A DNA stretch of 64,000 nt. Source: Bacillus sp. SM2101. GTDB lineage: Bacteria > Bacillota > Bacilli > Bacillales > SM2101. The DNA is taken from contig NZ_JAEUFG010000002.1 in assembly GCF_018588585.1 (NCBI RefSeq), forward strand, positions 200,838-264,837, written 5' to 3'. Both the position numbers and the translations under genes were made by a program. The notes below the pieces were generated by a model. That model saw nothing but the letters and a program-made list of their open reading frames with translations. It ran no database searches and was not told the origin of the DNA. Positions 26,644-38,396 of the stretch are shown one piece after another. How positions within the stretch are numbered: position 1 is the first letter of the stretch; the number at the start of each line of letters is the position of its first letter.

Positions 26644-26886
26644 TTGAGTGTGTTATCCGCCATATCGTTCATCATTGGACTTATTACGTTTGTATTGATG
26701 TTAATCGGTATAGATGATTATTTATATAACTTCGGAATTTTCGTTTCAGTTATTGGGTTATTTCTGGCAATGTTTGCAGAAAAAGGGCTATCTAGAAAAA
26801 TTGGCTTAGTTGGTAATAGCGTCATTGTATTGTTTATAATTATTATACCCCTCATTGTTACGACGTTTTTTTGGAATACGCCTTAA
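26644..26886 (+). CDS. Small membrane protein whose start is split by an A8 tract
   Basis: 80 residues if begun at the TTG 26644, with two or three hydrophobic segments (about 3-22, 25-43, 52-72). The good ribosome site AAGGAGGAG is correctly spaced for an ATG at 26633, but from there the frame is ATG AAA AAA AAT TGA. One more A in the A8 run would give MKKKLSVLSAISF, a natural N-terminus. As with the Bce-like permease, either the run is under-called or it varies. Function unknown. Confidence 0.6.
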   Translation: MSVLSAISFIIGLITFVLMLIGIDDYLYNFGIFVSVIGLFLAMFAEKGLSRKIGLVGNSVIVLFIIIIPLIVTTFFWNTP

Positions 26887-26924
26887 TTTTAATTTTAGGA
26901 TTATAAAAGAATTAATAGCATAAT

Positions 26925-26957
26925 AAAAAGCTCAGGATGAAAACTCTGAGCTTTTTT
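26925..26957 (+). terminator. Terminator of the small membrane protein gene
   Basis: AAAAAGCTCAG/CTGAGCTTTTTT, 10-nt loop. Classic intrinsic terminator, possibly also serving the convergent anti-sigma gene. Confidence 0.85.
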
Positions 26958-27014
26958 GATGATTATACACTTTAAAACAATTTTTCCTCATCATTTACAC
27001 GTACTTAAACACTT

Positions 27015-28121
27015 CTATTTCTTTAAATCTATTACTATTTCATCTAGCACCATTTCTTCAGTTTCTATAATTTGATAGCCCGCTTCTTCTTCCTCGATCC
27101 AATCTATTAATGACACATGTGGCGTGACGTATAATTTTGTTGCATTTGGATCAAGAAGCTCGAAGGTTTTCACCCGAAGCTTATTATATGCATCAATACT
27201 ACCTCCATCATTCATTTGGCCTGTATAGCGATTTCCTAAGTCATCTCGAATTTCTATATCAGTATCTATCATATCCCACTTATTTCGATCTACATCCCTC
27301 GTCGATTGCTGTTGAATATACACAATCGACGTTAACGGAGTAACTAATAACCTATGAACATTGACTGTTATCGCATCTTGTTTAACACTATCATAAACGT
27401 CATATACTTCTCCATCTAGTGCGCTTACAGGAAAATTAAACTTCCATTCTCCTCTGATTTCTTGTTGTTTACTTGGGAGGTTAATACCTTTAATCTCCCA
27501 TTCTACAGTTGCTGTATCATTATTATAGCCATGGCCAATATTTATGCTTTGCATGCCGACATAAGTATTGTCATCGATTTTTTTAGTTCCACCGCTCCCT
27601 CTATGTACATATGTGTCTTTACTTTTATCATATTCATAAGTTGAAATACCTGAGCCACCGCTCGCACCACTTATGTATAGTGATTCAACCAAAAGAAGCT
27701 CTTCACCTAAATCATCATGACTTTCTATAGAATATGTAAAAAATACAGACTCCCCATCAAATACCGCATCCTTAATTGTCACTTTAATTCCGTTGCTCTC
27801 CGCGGTTAAATTCATTTCCTTAGCATACTCCTGATGCTGATCGTAAAGATGCGTTTTACCTAAAAATTTAAACAAATCCCCCACAATTGGTATACCCACA
27901 GCTTGTGTAGGAAACGTTAAAACCAACGTAGTTAATGTAAGACAGGCGATCATTGAAGCTATAGCAACATTTCTTTTCCAACTTCTCGTTTTGTTCTTTT
28001 TATTTACTGACTGCTTTAATACCTTTTTCACTTTGTTTTTTTCAAATTCATCAACTTTCATTTCTTCAAATTCATTTTCATCCATGTCTAAGTCATTCAA
28101 TAATTCATAGATATCTTTCAT
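27015..28121 (-). CDS. DUF4179-type membrane anti-sigma factor
   Basis: 368 residues. The acidic N-terminal 45 residues face the cytoplasm, one membrane helix spans about 51-70 (VAIASMIACLTLTTLVLTF), and the extracellular part has a DUF4179-like region (VGDLFKFLGKTHLY...NGIKVTIKDAVFDGESVFFTYSIE) and a second beta-rich domain. Such proteins sequester their cognate ECF sigma factor until an envelope signal arrives. The start codon overlaps the sigma factor stop by 4 bases, indicating translational coupling. Confidence 0.85.
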   Translation of the reverse strand: MKDIYELLNDLDMDENEFEEMKVDEFEKNKVKKVLKQSVNKKNKTRSWKRNVAIASMIACLTLTTLVLTFPTQAVGIPIVGDLFKFLGKTHLYDQHQEYAKEMNLTAESNGIKVTIKDAVFDGESVFFTYSIESHDDLGEELLLVESLYISGASGGSGISTYEYDKSKDTYVHRGSGGTKKIDDNTYVGMQSINIGHGYNNDTATVEWEIKGINLPSKQQEIRGEWKFNFPVSALDGEVYDVYDSVKQDAITVNVHRLLVTPLTSIVYIQQQSTRDVDRNKWDMIDTDIEIRDDLGNRYTGQMNDGGSIDAYNKLRVKTFELLDPNATKLYVTPHVSLIDWIEEEEAGYQIIETEEMVLDEIVIDLKK

Positions 28122-28684
28122 ATGACATTCCCCCTTAAATGAAGGTTCGTAGCTTGTTTAGACAAATTCTTTTTTCCTCTGTATATTCGATTATCTACGG
28201 ACGATTTAGTCAGCCCTACTTTTTGGGATATTTCTTCATTGTTTAACCCAAGAAAAAATTTCATAATAAATATATTACGATCTACAGGCTCCAATTCGTT
28301 GATAAGCTGTAATAACTCTGTTCTATCCTCTGCCATAATCAGTTCATCTTCCACTGATTTTCCATCGATAATATCTATTTCGCGAGAAGTAGATTCACGA
28401 TTCTTAATAGCTTTTCGGTAATAATCTATCGCTTTGTATTTAGCAATAGCGCAAATCCATTTTTTGAAATCATTCTCGTCACCAGAGAATTTTTTAGCAT
28501 TGTTCCAAATTGATAGGAAAGTATCGTTTGTACATTCTTCTATTATGCCTTCATTGTTAAGTGGAGAAAGAACTTTATATGTGATTCCTTTTATTAATGG
28601 CAAATAGTTATCAACAATAAACTCTAAAGCGTCTTCTTTTTGGCGCTGTAATCTCCGTATAAAATTTTTATTAGTAGACTTCAT
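28118..28684 (-). CDS. ECF-type RNA polymerase sigma factor
   Basis: 188 residues, AGGAGAA before the ATG. Region 2 includes NYLPLIKGITYKVL and KWICAIAKYKAIDYYRKA (promoter melting and -10 recognition); region 4 is LEPVDRNIFIMKFFLGLNNEEISQKVGLTKSSVDNRIYRGKKNL with the helix-turn-helix for -35 recognition. Paired with the downstream anti-sigma gene. The regulon is unknown; ECF operons often carry their own promoter. Confidence 0.9.
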   Translation of the reverse strand: MKSTNKNFIRRLQRQKEDALEFIVDNYLPLIKGITYKVLSPLNNEGIIEECTNDTFLSIWNNAKKFSGDENDFKKWICAIAKYKAIDYYRKAIKNRESTSREIDIIDGKSVEDELIMAEDRTELLQLINELEPVDRNIFIMKFFLGLNNEEISQKVGLTKSSVDNRIYRGKKNLSKQATNLHLRGNVI

Positions 28685-29024
28685 GTAACTTATTCTCCTT
28701 TTTGTAAGACTGCTTTCGCATTAAATATTGAATAATAAGATATATTCACGTTCAATTGCACCTTAATTAAAAAAATGCCAATCAGCTAAAATTATCGTCT
28801 AGCACCCAAATCTATATAATTATTAAGTTGCGAAAAAAGTCTCTTGTAAAAGCTTTTACACCTTATACAACGGATGAAAAATGAAATTTTCGCACATATT
28901 TGTAAAAAAATTATAAATTTATGTAAAATTAGTCTAATTGGGCAGAGATGTACATATTTGCAGTTAATTATAAGGGTGTTAACTAGTCATTTCAGATTGT
29001 TACAAATAAAAATCTTCCTTTAGC
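28685..29024. other. Intergenic region between the sigma and LacI genes
   Basis: AT-rich. TGTAAAAGCTTTTACA (about 28847-28862) is a 16-bp perfect palindrome of unknown role. TTGCGAAAAAAGTC (28832) weakly recalls the dispersed-repeat end. Confidence 0.4.
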
Positions 29025-29068
29025 CAAAATAAATGATGCAACCCTTTAGGATTGCATCATTTATTTTG
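29025..29068 (-). terminator. 17-bp hairpin overlapping the end of the LacI gene
   Basis: CAAAATAAATGATGCAA/TTGCATCATTTATTTTG, perfect, with a 10-nt loop. The stop codon (29057-29059) lies within the stem. Probable terminator of the maltodextrin operon. Confidence 0.7.
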
Positions 29069-30085
29069 TAGCTCGATACACGAGCTTCTTTTAATTAGCT
29101 TGTGTGGAATAATTACTCTTTTGATCGGTTCTTCTGGACTTTCAACATGTAAAATGAGATTTTTTGCGGCTTCATAGCCAAGCTGATATATATTAATATC
29201 GACTGATGTTAGTGGTGGTCTTGCAATCTCTGATAATAAAACGTTGTTAAAGCTTACAACAGATATATCATCAGGTACAACTTTGCCCATCCTATCTAGC
29301 ATATTCAGTACACCTAATGCCATGACATCATCTGATACAACTAATGCGGTAGGAGGTTGAGAAAGAGACATCAGTTCCAAAACCGCCTCTTGTCCCCCCT
29401 CCTTTAAAAATTCTTCATGGATTACATATTCATGTCTATATGTTAGTTGAGCTTCATGAATCGCTTTTTCATAACCGCCAAGTCGATCTATCGTTACAAT
29501 AAGATGGTTATCCCCACCTACAAAGCCAATTCGCTCATGTCCAAGCTGGATTAAATATTCTGTTACTTCTTTTGCTGCTCGAAAATTATTATTATCAATA
29601 TGAGTAATATCCTCAACATTTGTAAAAGGCTTGCCTATGACTACAAAGGGAAAATCCTTGTCACGCAAATATTGTAATACTTCATCATCCACACGAGAAT
29701 ATAAGAGGATAATGCCATCAACACGTCTTCCCTGTACCATTTGCATGACACCATCAAGCTTTTCGTCATCGGTTCCACCTGTTGATATATGCAATGCATA
29801 TTGTTTCACATGGGCAGCAGCGCTAATTCCACGAATGACTTCAGGGAAAAAAGGATTTTGTAACGCTTTATCAGCTGTACTAGGCATCACTAACCCGATC
29901 GCTCTAGTAGAGTTATTCGCTAAGCTTCGCGCATTAAAATTAGGGTGATAGCCCAATTCCTTCATTGCTGCACGCACTCGTTCCTTCGTTTTATCACTAA
30001 TTCGAGGGTGGTTGGCAATTACCCTTGAAACTGTTGACGGAGCAACATTTGCATGCTTTGCTACATCTTTAATTGTAACTACCAT
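29057..30085 (-). CDS. LacI-family regulator of the maltodextrin locus
   Basis: 342 residues. N-terminal helix-turn-helix VTIKDVAKHANVAPSTVSRVIANHPRISDKTKERVRAAMKELGYHPN with the hinge helix ARSLANNST; then a periplasmic-binding-like effector domain. Last gene after the alpha-glucosidase, in the position and orientation expected of a MalR/MdxR-type regulator. Palindromic sites GCAAACGTTTGC and GCAAACGGTTTC between the divergent malE-like and GH13 genes fit a LacI-family operator. Confidence 0.88.
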   Translation of the reverse strand: MVVTIKDVAKHANVAPSTVSRVIANHPRISDKTKERVRAAMKELGYHPNFNARSLANNSTRAIGLVMPSTADKALQNPFFPEVIRGISAAAHVKQYALHISTGGTDDEKLDGVMQMVQGRRVDGIILLYSRVDDEVLQYLRDKDFPFVVIGKPFTNVEDITHIDNNNFRAAKEVTEYLIQLGHERIGFVGGDNHLIVTIDRLGGYEKAIHEAQLTYRHEYVIHEEFLKEGGQEAVLELMSLSQPPTALVVSDDVMALGVLNMLDRMGKVVPDDISVVSFNNVLLSEIARPPLTSVDINIYQLGYEAAKNLILHVESPEEPIKRVIIPHKLIKRSSCIELQNK

Positions 30086-30320
30086 TTTTCCACTCCTCTT
30101 TCTTTTAGTTGGTTACAAATTAACCTTCCATTAACTAAGTTTGTTTTTCGAACTAATAAATAAGCTTCTTTGTATTTTTTCTTCTATATAGATGATAATC
30201 ACATAAGACACTTTTTTATTGTTGTAATTTGAGATAAATAACAACTACGAAAAGGTCCTAAATTAAAGACATAATCATTTTACTACATCCACTTATTAGT
30301 TTGTGAGTATTTTTTAATAG

Positions 30321-32690
30321 CTATATGGAGAAAAGCATTTTTTTCGAAATGTTGTCATATGATTTATTTTTAACAATTTCTCCATTTACCTTTAGCTGAA
30401 GTTGGCTATTTGCTCCATGGATTACTACAATTAATTCTTGCCAATCAGGAATATATTGACCTTCATCCTTCACAGCGATATCTATCTTATTAGAGTAACA
30501 ATGAACCGTAAAGGTCTTATATAAGTATTCGCCCTCTTTGTAAGCAAATGTTGACCCATCATCTTCATAAAGTGAATACGTATAAGTAGTGTTTGTATCT
30601 CCAACATACAAATGTAAGGTTCTGTTAACGTCTGTTATGTCTGTAGATTGTTTAATATCACCATGCGCAATCATTGTTCCCTGCTTAATAAAAACTGGCA
30701 ATGTCTCCAAATCAGCCTCTATAAGCTGATGCTTACCACCAACAACAGGTTCGTCTGTCCAATAATTGACCCAGTTTCCTTTAGGCAAGTAAATGACTCG
30801 ATGTTGAGTTGTAGGCTGTAAAATAGGTGCGACAATGACATTATCACCTATCATAAACTGATCTGATAAATTGTACGTATTTTCATCTTCTGGATACTCC
30901 ATTAATAGTGGTCTCATCACTGGCATCCCTGTACGTGAAGCTTCTTCAAATAATGAATATATTTGTGGCAGCCATTGATAGCGTAACTCAATATACTTTT
31001 TAATAATTTTTTCATACTTTTCGCCGAAGGACCAGGGTTCTTGTCTTACGGTACCAATTGCACTATGGTTTCTGAAATAAGGTGTAAATGCACCAACTTG
31101 TGTCCATCTCGTTAATAACTCCCCATTGGAATCGTGTGCAAACCCGCCTACATCTGGTCCTGTAAAAGCAACTCCAGAAAGACCTAAATTCATACACATC
31201 GGTAATGCCATTTGTAAATGCTCCCAAAAGCTACGATTATCCCCTGTCCAAACAGCAGCGTATCGTTGAATACCAGCATATCCTGCCCTTGTTAATAAAA
31301 ACGGACGTTTTCCATTTAGATGATCTTTCATTCCTTCATAGGTTGCTTTACCCATCATTAACCCATATATATTATGAAGCTCACGGTGAGTTCGTGGGTC
31401 ATTGTCATTATCGTGCATAACTTTTATATCCATTGTCTTTGTTTCATTAAAAACAGCTGGTTCATTCATGTCATTCCAAATACCTTCTATACCTATATCA
31501 CTATAGTAGGAGTGTTTTGCTCCCCACCATTTCCGAACGCTGCTAGAAGTAAAGTCAGGAAATGCGCTATTGCCAGGCCAAACCTCACCAAAGTAGATGT
31601 TACCTTCTATATATTTACAAAAATAACCTTCACGTATTCCCTCTTGATAAATTTCATATTCAGCATCCTCTTTCACTCCAGGATCAACAATTGGTACGAG
31701 TCGAATCCCTACCTCTTTAAGGTCTTGAATCATTTTTGCTGGTGTTGGAAATTGTAATTTATCAAAAGTAAACACCCGGTATTCATCCATATAGTGTATA
31801 TCTAAATAAATCACATCAACTGGAATTTTTTTATCGGAAAATGTCTTTGCAATATGACGAACTTCTTGTTCAGATTCGTAGCTGTAACGAGATTGATGAT
31901 AACCGAGTGCCCACTTAGGAGGAAGTGGCATTCTTCCAGTCAATTCACTATATTGATTAATTACATCCTTAGGTGTTGGCCCAGCCATTACAAAATAATC
32001 GATTTGACCTCCCGCAGCTGAAAATGTATAACTATCCGTTTTAGTTTGAAAATCAAAGGTTGTTTCCCACGTACTATCAAAAAATAGCCCATGAGCCTTC
32101 CCGTCTCGTAAGGTCATAAAATAAGGAATAGATTGGTATAATGCGTTCGTTTCAGGGTTATGTGGTGCGTATACATCGCTATTCCACATTGTCATTTTTT
32201 CACCACGTTTATCTAAAAAGCCTGTTTTTTCACCGAAGCCGTAAAAATGGTCATGTTCACTCATCATTTTATGACAAATGACATCTCCTTTTTCGTTCAA
32301 GCCAAGGCCCCTTGCTCCTTCTCCAACAATAAGCTCACCTTGTGTATCAAATATATTGATACGGAGTGGGGATTTCGTTATTTCTACTTTCAAGGTGTTC
32401 GTCCTTAACATAAAACACCCATCAGTCTCTTCCGTCTTGACTTCTATCTCTTCAGGCTTTTTCACCACAGCTACACTCGACTTCATAGATAAGTTGTTAT
32501 CAACATTCATTACGATTCGAACGATATCCTCGCGAAAAAATTGAAGTGCAACGCTACCTCCTTCACAAAAATAGCTATACACATTGCCTTCTTTACGCAT
32601 TCTTACTATTGAACTTATATCACGATAATTCACCTTAGTGTGTTTTTCATTTTGTCCAGGATGGATCGCAAAGCTGCTATCATCTAACAT
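30321..32690 (-). CDS. GH31 alpha-glucosidase
   Basis: 789 residues from the ATG at 32690, which has AGGAGGG; the longer frame to 32744 has no ribosome site. The GH31 nucleophile is D407 in GIWNDMNEP; the acid-base aspartate is expected in AVWTGDNRSFWEHL. The N-terminal beta-sandwich (FYGFGEKTG) and C-terminal beta domains are complete. It should release glucose from the non-reducing ends of maltose and maltodextrins in the cytoplasm (no signal peptide). It directly follows mdxG by 37 bp, so it belongs to the operon. Confidence 0.93.
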   Translation of the reverse strand: MLDDSSFAIHPGQNEKHTKVNYRDISSIVRMRKEGNVYSYFCEGGSVALQFFREDIVRIVMNVDNNLSMKSSVAVVKKPEEIEVKTEETDGCFMLRTNTLKVEITKSPLRINIFDTQGELIVGEGARGLGLNEKGDVICHKMMSEHDHFYGFGEKTGFLDKRGEKMTMWNSDVYAPHNPETNALYQSIPYFMTLRDGKAHGLFFDSTWETTFDFQTKTDSYTFSAAGGQIDYFVMAGPTPKDVINQYSELTGRMPLPPKWALGYHQSRYSYESEQEVRHIAKTFSDKKIPVDVIYLDIHYMDEYRVFTFDKLQFPTPAKMIQDLKEVGIRLVPIVDPGVKEDAEYEIYQEGIREGYFCKYIEGNIYFGEVWPGNSAFPDFTSSSVRKWWGAKHSYYSDIGIEGIWNDMNEPAVFNETKTMDIKVMHDNDNDPRTHRELHNIYGLMMGKATYEGMKDHLNGKRPFLLTRAGYAGIQRYAAVWTGDNRSFWEHLQMALPMCMNLGLSGVAFTGPDVGGFAHDSNGELLTRWTQVGAFTPYFRNHSAIGTVRQEPWSFGEKYEKIIKKYIELRYQWLPQIYSLFEEASRTGMPVMRPLLMEYPEDENTYNLSDQFMIGDNVIVAPILQPTTQHRVIYLPKGNWVNYWTDEPVVGGKHQLIEADLETLPVFIKQGTMIAHGDIKQSTDITDVNRTLHLYVGDTNTTYTYSLYEDDGSTFAYKEGEYLYKTFTVHCYSNKIDIAVKDEGQYIPDWQELIVVIHGANSQLQLKVNGEIVKNKSYDNISKKMLFSI

Positions 32691-32727
32691 GTTATACCCT
32701 CCTATTTGAGAAGTGACTACTCGATAT

Positions 32728-33570
32728 TTATCCTTTTGTTCCACCAGCTGTTAAGCCAGAAACAAAATACTTTTGAAACGATAGAAAGAGAACTGAAATA
32801 GGTATCGCAATTAATACTGACCCAGCAGCAAATTTCGTAAATTCATTCCCAAATTGTTTAGCTACCATATTGTATAGCCCCACTGCCAATGTAAATTTTT
32901 CTTCACTTCGCAGCAGCACACTAGCCATGATGAAATCAGCAAATGGAGCAATAAAAGTAAACAATGCCACTACAGCAATAATTGGTTTAGCAAGAGGCAG
33001 AATGATTTGAAAGAAAACTCTTAAATGGCTTGCTCCATCAATTCTTGCCGATTCATCAAGATCCTTAGGAATCGTATCTAAGTAACCTTTCATGAGCCAA
33101 GTATTCATTGGAATTTGGCCACCAACATATACGAGAATGAGCCCTAAATGTGTATCTAATAAATTTGTGACAAGTGCTAAAACAAATATAGCGATAAGTG
33201 CAGCAAAATTTGGTATCATCTGTAGTATTAAAAATGCTAATAAGCCGTTCTTACGACCTACAAAACGATATCTAGAAAAAGAATACGCAGTTATACTTAC
33301 CATTAACACTGAAAAAGCCATCGTTAAAGTAGAAATCTTTACTGAATTCCAATACCACTTCAAGTAATCACTTTGTGCTGGATCAAACAAGTAACGATAA
33401 TGATCTAACGTTGCATTTTCTGGAATGATTGATGAGCCAGATAAGATCATACCTGGGTTTAATGACGAACCAATGATCCATAATATTGGGTAAAAGATAA
33501 TGACGGTCATGATTAGTACAACTAGATAGGATAATGTTAGTCTTATTTTTTTTTGATGTTTTATGTTCAT
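32728..33570 (-). CDS. mdxG: Maltodextrin ABC transporter permease MdxG/MalG
   Basis: 280 residues with six membrane helices. The ABC-interaction EAA loop is LDESARIDGASHLRVFFQIILPLAKP (about 167-191). It begins one base after the stop of mdxF. The C-terminal KYFVSGLTAGGTKG is characteristic of the MalG branch. Partner of MdxF in maltodextrin import. Confidence 0.92.
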   Translation of the reverse strand: MNIKHQKKIRLTLSYLVVLIMTVIIFYPILWIIGSSLNPGMILSGSSIIPENATLDHYRYLFDPAQSDYLKWYWNSVKISTLTMAFSVLMVSITAYSFSRYRFVGRKNGLLAFLILQMIPNFAALIAIFVLALVTNLLDTHLGLILVYVGGQIPMNTWLMKGYLDTIPKDLDESARIDGASHLRVFFQIILPLAKPIIAVVALFTFIAPFADFIMASVLLRSEEKFTLAVGLYNMVAKQFGNEFTKFAAGSVLIAIPISVLFLSFQKYFVSGLTAGGTKG

Positions 33571-33571
33571 A

Positions 33572-34858
33572 TTACATCATATCCTCTTCTTGGAAAGATT
33601 TTGTTTTTCTAAATTGCCATAAGGCAACCGTAATAACAATCAAAGATAATATCATCGTTATCGCTGCAGCTTTTGAATATTGTGCAGATGTCATTGTTAA
33701 TTTATAAATCCAAGAAATTAATATGTCTGTACCACCCGCATTTTGACCCGAAACTGCAGGACCTCCACCGTTAAACAAGAAAATGACGTTAAAATTGTTA
33801 AAGTTAAAAGTATATTGAGTAATTAATATTGGAGCTGTTGAATAAAGCACTAACGGTAATGTAATCTTGCTGAATTGGCCCCAACTAGAAGCACCATCAA
33901 CAGTTGCAGCTTCATACAGTTCATTCGAAATTGATTGTAATACGCCAGTAGTCATCGCAAAGATAAATGGAAACCCTAGCCATGTTTGAATAAGGATTAA
34001 TGCAATTCGCGTCCACAACGGCTCTGTCATCCAAGGAATATGATCTATACCAAAGGCTGCTAAAATATCACGATTAATCGTTCCAAACGATTCATTGAAC
34101 ATCCCAGCAAAGACTAAAATTGAAACGAATGCGGGTACTGCCCACGGTAGTATAAAAACCGTCCGTATGATTGCTTTACCCTTTATATCTTTTTGATTTA
34201 CAATAATGGCCAAAAAAATACCTAAAGCAACTTGAAATGTTGTAGCACCAAATGTCCAAATAATTGTCCAAGCTAATACAGAGAAAAATGTATTTCTCCA
34301 AATAGGAACTTTAAAAATATCAATAAAATTCTGTATACCAATCCAATCTACTAGCTTCGCAGGAGGAGAATGATATAAATCGTAGTTCGTAAAAGACAAA
34401 AGAACGACGAATATTATTGGAAAAATGACAACAAATAGTAGTAATAAAAACCCCGGTGAGATCATTAAATACGGAAACCCATTATCTATGAGATTATGGT
34501 ATTGCTCACGAAGTGTGTTTAATTTTCCACCTATATCCCTTTTGAGTCCAGTCTTATAAGCATCAACAAGATTAAATATAAAAAAACCTGCCCCTAATAT
34601 AATAATTATTACTGCTAAAATGCCTTCAACTAACAGGAAAATAGAGTGATCTCGTGGTAGTTTTTCACCTAACGTAACGATTCCCCATAGGCCCATATTC
34701 AGTAGATCTTTAAATACGATAAAGAAAGATACAGTTAAAACAAGAAATAAAACACCTTTCAAAAATTGCCGATTATACAATTGGCCCACACCAGGGATCA
34801 ATGATAAGACAACTGCAACTTTCCTATGATTCGATTGATATGGAGTAGATTCCATCAC
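33572..34858 (-). CDS. mdxF: Maltodextrin ABC transporter permease MdxF/MalF
   Basis: 428 residues (starts GTG/ATG at 34858/34855 after AAGGAG), matching the roughly 435-residue Bacillus MdxF. An N-terminal extension with extra membrane helices (SLIPGVGQLYNRQFLKGVLFL) precedes the standard MalF core; the EAA loop is LYEAATVDGASSWGQFSKITLPLV. No ATP-binding subunit gene lies nearby, so energy probably comes from a shared MsmX-type ATPase, as in B. subtilis. Confidence 0.92.
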   Translation of the reverse strand: MMESTPYQSNHRKVAVVLSLIPGVGQLYNRQFLKGVLFLVLTVSFFIVFKDLLNMGLWGIVTLGEKLPRDHSIFLLVEGILAVIIIILGAGFFIFNLVDAYKTGLKRDIGGKLNTLREQYHNLIDNGFPYLMISPGFLLLLFVVIFPIIFVVLLSFTNYDLYHSPPAKLVDWIGIQNFIDIFKVPIWRNTFFSVLAWTIIWTFGATTFQVALGIFLAIIVNQKDIKGKAIIRTVFILPWAVPAFVSILVFAGMFNESFGTINRDILAAFGIDHIPWMTEPLWTRIALILIQTWLGFPFIFAMTTGVLQSISNELYEAATVDGASSWGQFSKITLPLVLYSTAPILITQYTFNFNNFNVIFLFNGGGPAVSGQNAGGTDILISWIYKLTMTSAQYSKAAAITMILSLIVITVALWQFRKTKSFQEEDMM

Positions 34859-34959
34859 ATACTCTAGCTCCTTCCCAAATTCCTTATGTAAGAAATCTTA
34901 ATTGATGCCCTTTATTCACATGAGCAGTCTCCCCTTGAAGGGAGACTACTTCCAATTAT

Positions 34960-36249
34960 TTATTCATCTGGATGATTTGTTTCAATATTTGTTGTTATCG
35001 TATTTACCGCTTCATCTAGTGCTGATTTCGGATCTACTTTTTGGTTTGCAACCAACTGTAATGCAGTTGCCATCGGTCCCCAAACCTCAGCCATTTCTGG
35101 AATATTTGGCATTGGAATAGCATATTGAGATTGAATAGCCACTGCATTTGCAGCTTCATTATCCGCAATAATAGGGTCCTCTATTAAGGACTTAACAGGA
35201 GGTATTTCTTGTGTTAATTCAAAACGAATTTTTGCATTCTCTTCATTCGTTAAATGTTCAACCAATTTCGTTGACCATTCAGGGTGCTTTGTAAATGAAG
35301 TTACTTGCCACCCCTTAACACCCATAAATGTTCTAACTTGTTCACCATTCGGTAAGGTTGGTAATGGTGCTACACCAAAATCAATTCCTGCATCAGTCAT
35401 ACCTTGAAATGCCCAAGGCCCATTCATAACAGATGCAACGTTTCCTTCATTAAACAGTCCATCCATCGTTGAGCCACCCGACTCACCTATGATCCCTTTA
35501 GGAAAAATGTCTTTATACCATTGTTGAATATATTGTCCTCCCGCTACTGAACCTTCATTACTTAAGCCAATATCATTTCGGTCTAGCCTACCTTCATTAT
35601 TCTGAAATACGTAACCACCGTACCCTCCTAATACACCGTGGGCAAAATAAAAGTTGTCCCATAGTGCTAAAAAGCCAAATTCATCTTTATTATCAAAGTC
35701 ATTTGCAATTTCAAATAGCTCTTCAAATGATTGAGGCGCTTCTTCCATTAGTGCTTTGTTATAAATAAAAACAGGTGTTTCAGTTGCTTTCGGTAAACCG
35801 TACAGCTTGCCGTTAAACATTTGAGCTGTAACTGAAGACTCTGTAAAGGTGTCTAATATACTTTGTTCTACCTTTATTTCTTGAATTAAACCTTCAGTAA
35901 CTAATTGACCAATTTGATCATGTGGCACTGTGATAACGTCTGGACCAGTCCCAGCAGGACCATCTAAACGTAATTGATCTCTTTGACTAGTAGCCATCTC
36001 CACTTCTTTATACTCTACTTTAATACCATATTCTGCTTCGAAGCTTTTAATGGCTTCTTCCATTGCTGGGCCTTTCTCTTTATCCTCCCATACGATGAGC
36101 TTTTCTGGTTTTACTGGCATTTCACCATTTGTTTCGGTATCCCTATTATTATCACTAGATGATTGGTCTACCGCTTCTTGGGGTCCACAAGCTGCTAACA
36201 TACTAATAAGGAAAATTGCCATCACACTAAGAAAGAATACCTTCTTCAT
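34960..36249 (-). CDS. mdxE: Maltodextrin-binding lipoprotein MdxE/MalE
   Basis: 429 residues from the ATG at 36249 with GAGGAGG; the longer upstream frame has no support. Signal peptide and lipobox LAAC (about 18-21) anchor it outside the membrane. The family pattern LIVWEDKEKGPAMEEAIKSFEAEYGIKV near the N-terminus and NGPWAFQGM are typical of MalE-type solute-binding proteins. It captures maltodextrins for MdxFG. First gene of the mdxEFG-GH31-lacI operon. Confidence 0.92.
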   Translation of the reverse strand: MKKVFFLSVMAIFLISMLAACGPQEAVDQSSSDNNRDTETNGEMPVKPEKLIVWEDKEKGPAMEEAIKSFEAEYGIKVEYKEVEMATSQRDQLRLDGPAGTGPDVITVPHDQIGQLVTEGLIQEIKVEQSILDTFTESSVTAQMFNGKLYGLPKATETPVFIYNKALMEEAPQSFEELFEIANDFDNKDEFGFLALWDNFYFAHGVLGGYGGYVFQNNEGRLDRNDIGLSNEGSVAGGQYIQQWYKDIFPKGIIGESGGSTMDGLFNEGNVASVMNGPWAFQGMTDAGIDFGVAPLPTLPNGEQVRTFMGVKGWQVTSFTKHPEWSTKLVEHLTNEENAKIRFELTQEIPPVKSLIEDPIIADNEAANAVAIQSQYAIPMPNIPEMAEVWGPMATALQLVANQKVDPKSALDEAVNTITTNIETNHPDE

Positions 36250-36281
36250 TGCTTGTACCTCCTCATAAATGATCATATTAT

Positions 36282-36293
36282 GCAAACGTTTGC
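36282..36293. promoter_or_regulatory. LacI/MalR-type operator of the mdxE operon
   Basis: GCAAACGTTTGC, a perfect 12-bp palindrome with the central CG typical of LacI-family sites, 33 bp upstream of the mdxE start; close to the consensus known for maltose regulators in Firmicutes. Confidence 0.8.
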
Positions 36294-36467
36294 GCAAATA
36301 AGTATAAAAATAAACCATCTTCATAAAATAAGAAAACGGTTCCATACTATTTGTCATCTCTATTATATATTTATTATTCTTCTTTTCAATACTTTTTTTA
36401 CATATTTTCAAAGATTCGCACTTTCGAATATTGACTTCTAATTACACTTCAACTACCATATTGATAA

Positions 36468-38280
<1,813 letters not shown>

Positions 38281-38282
<2 letters not shown>

Positions 38283-38320
38283 AATCATCAGGTGGAGGAA
38301 GTTTCCACCTGATGATTTTA
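38281..38320. terminator. Bidirectional terminator after the GH13 gene
   Basis: AAAATCATCAGGTGGA/TCCACCTGATGATTTT, 16-bp near-perfect stem with a short loop, starting at the stop codon. Confidence 0.88.
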
Positions 38321-38396
38321 CCTCTAGATTTCCAATTAAGCTTTACATATTAATTGCAAAATATCTAAAATTAAAGTTATATAATATAATCTTTTG

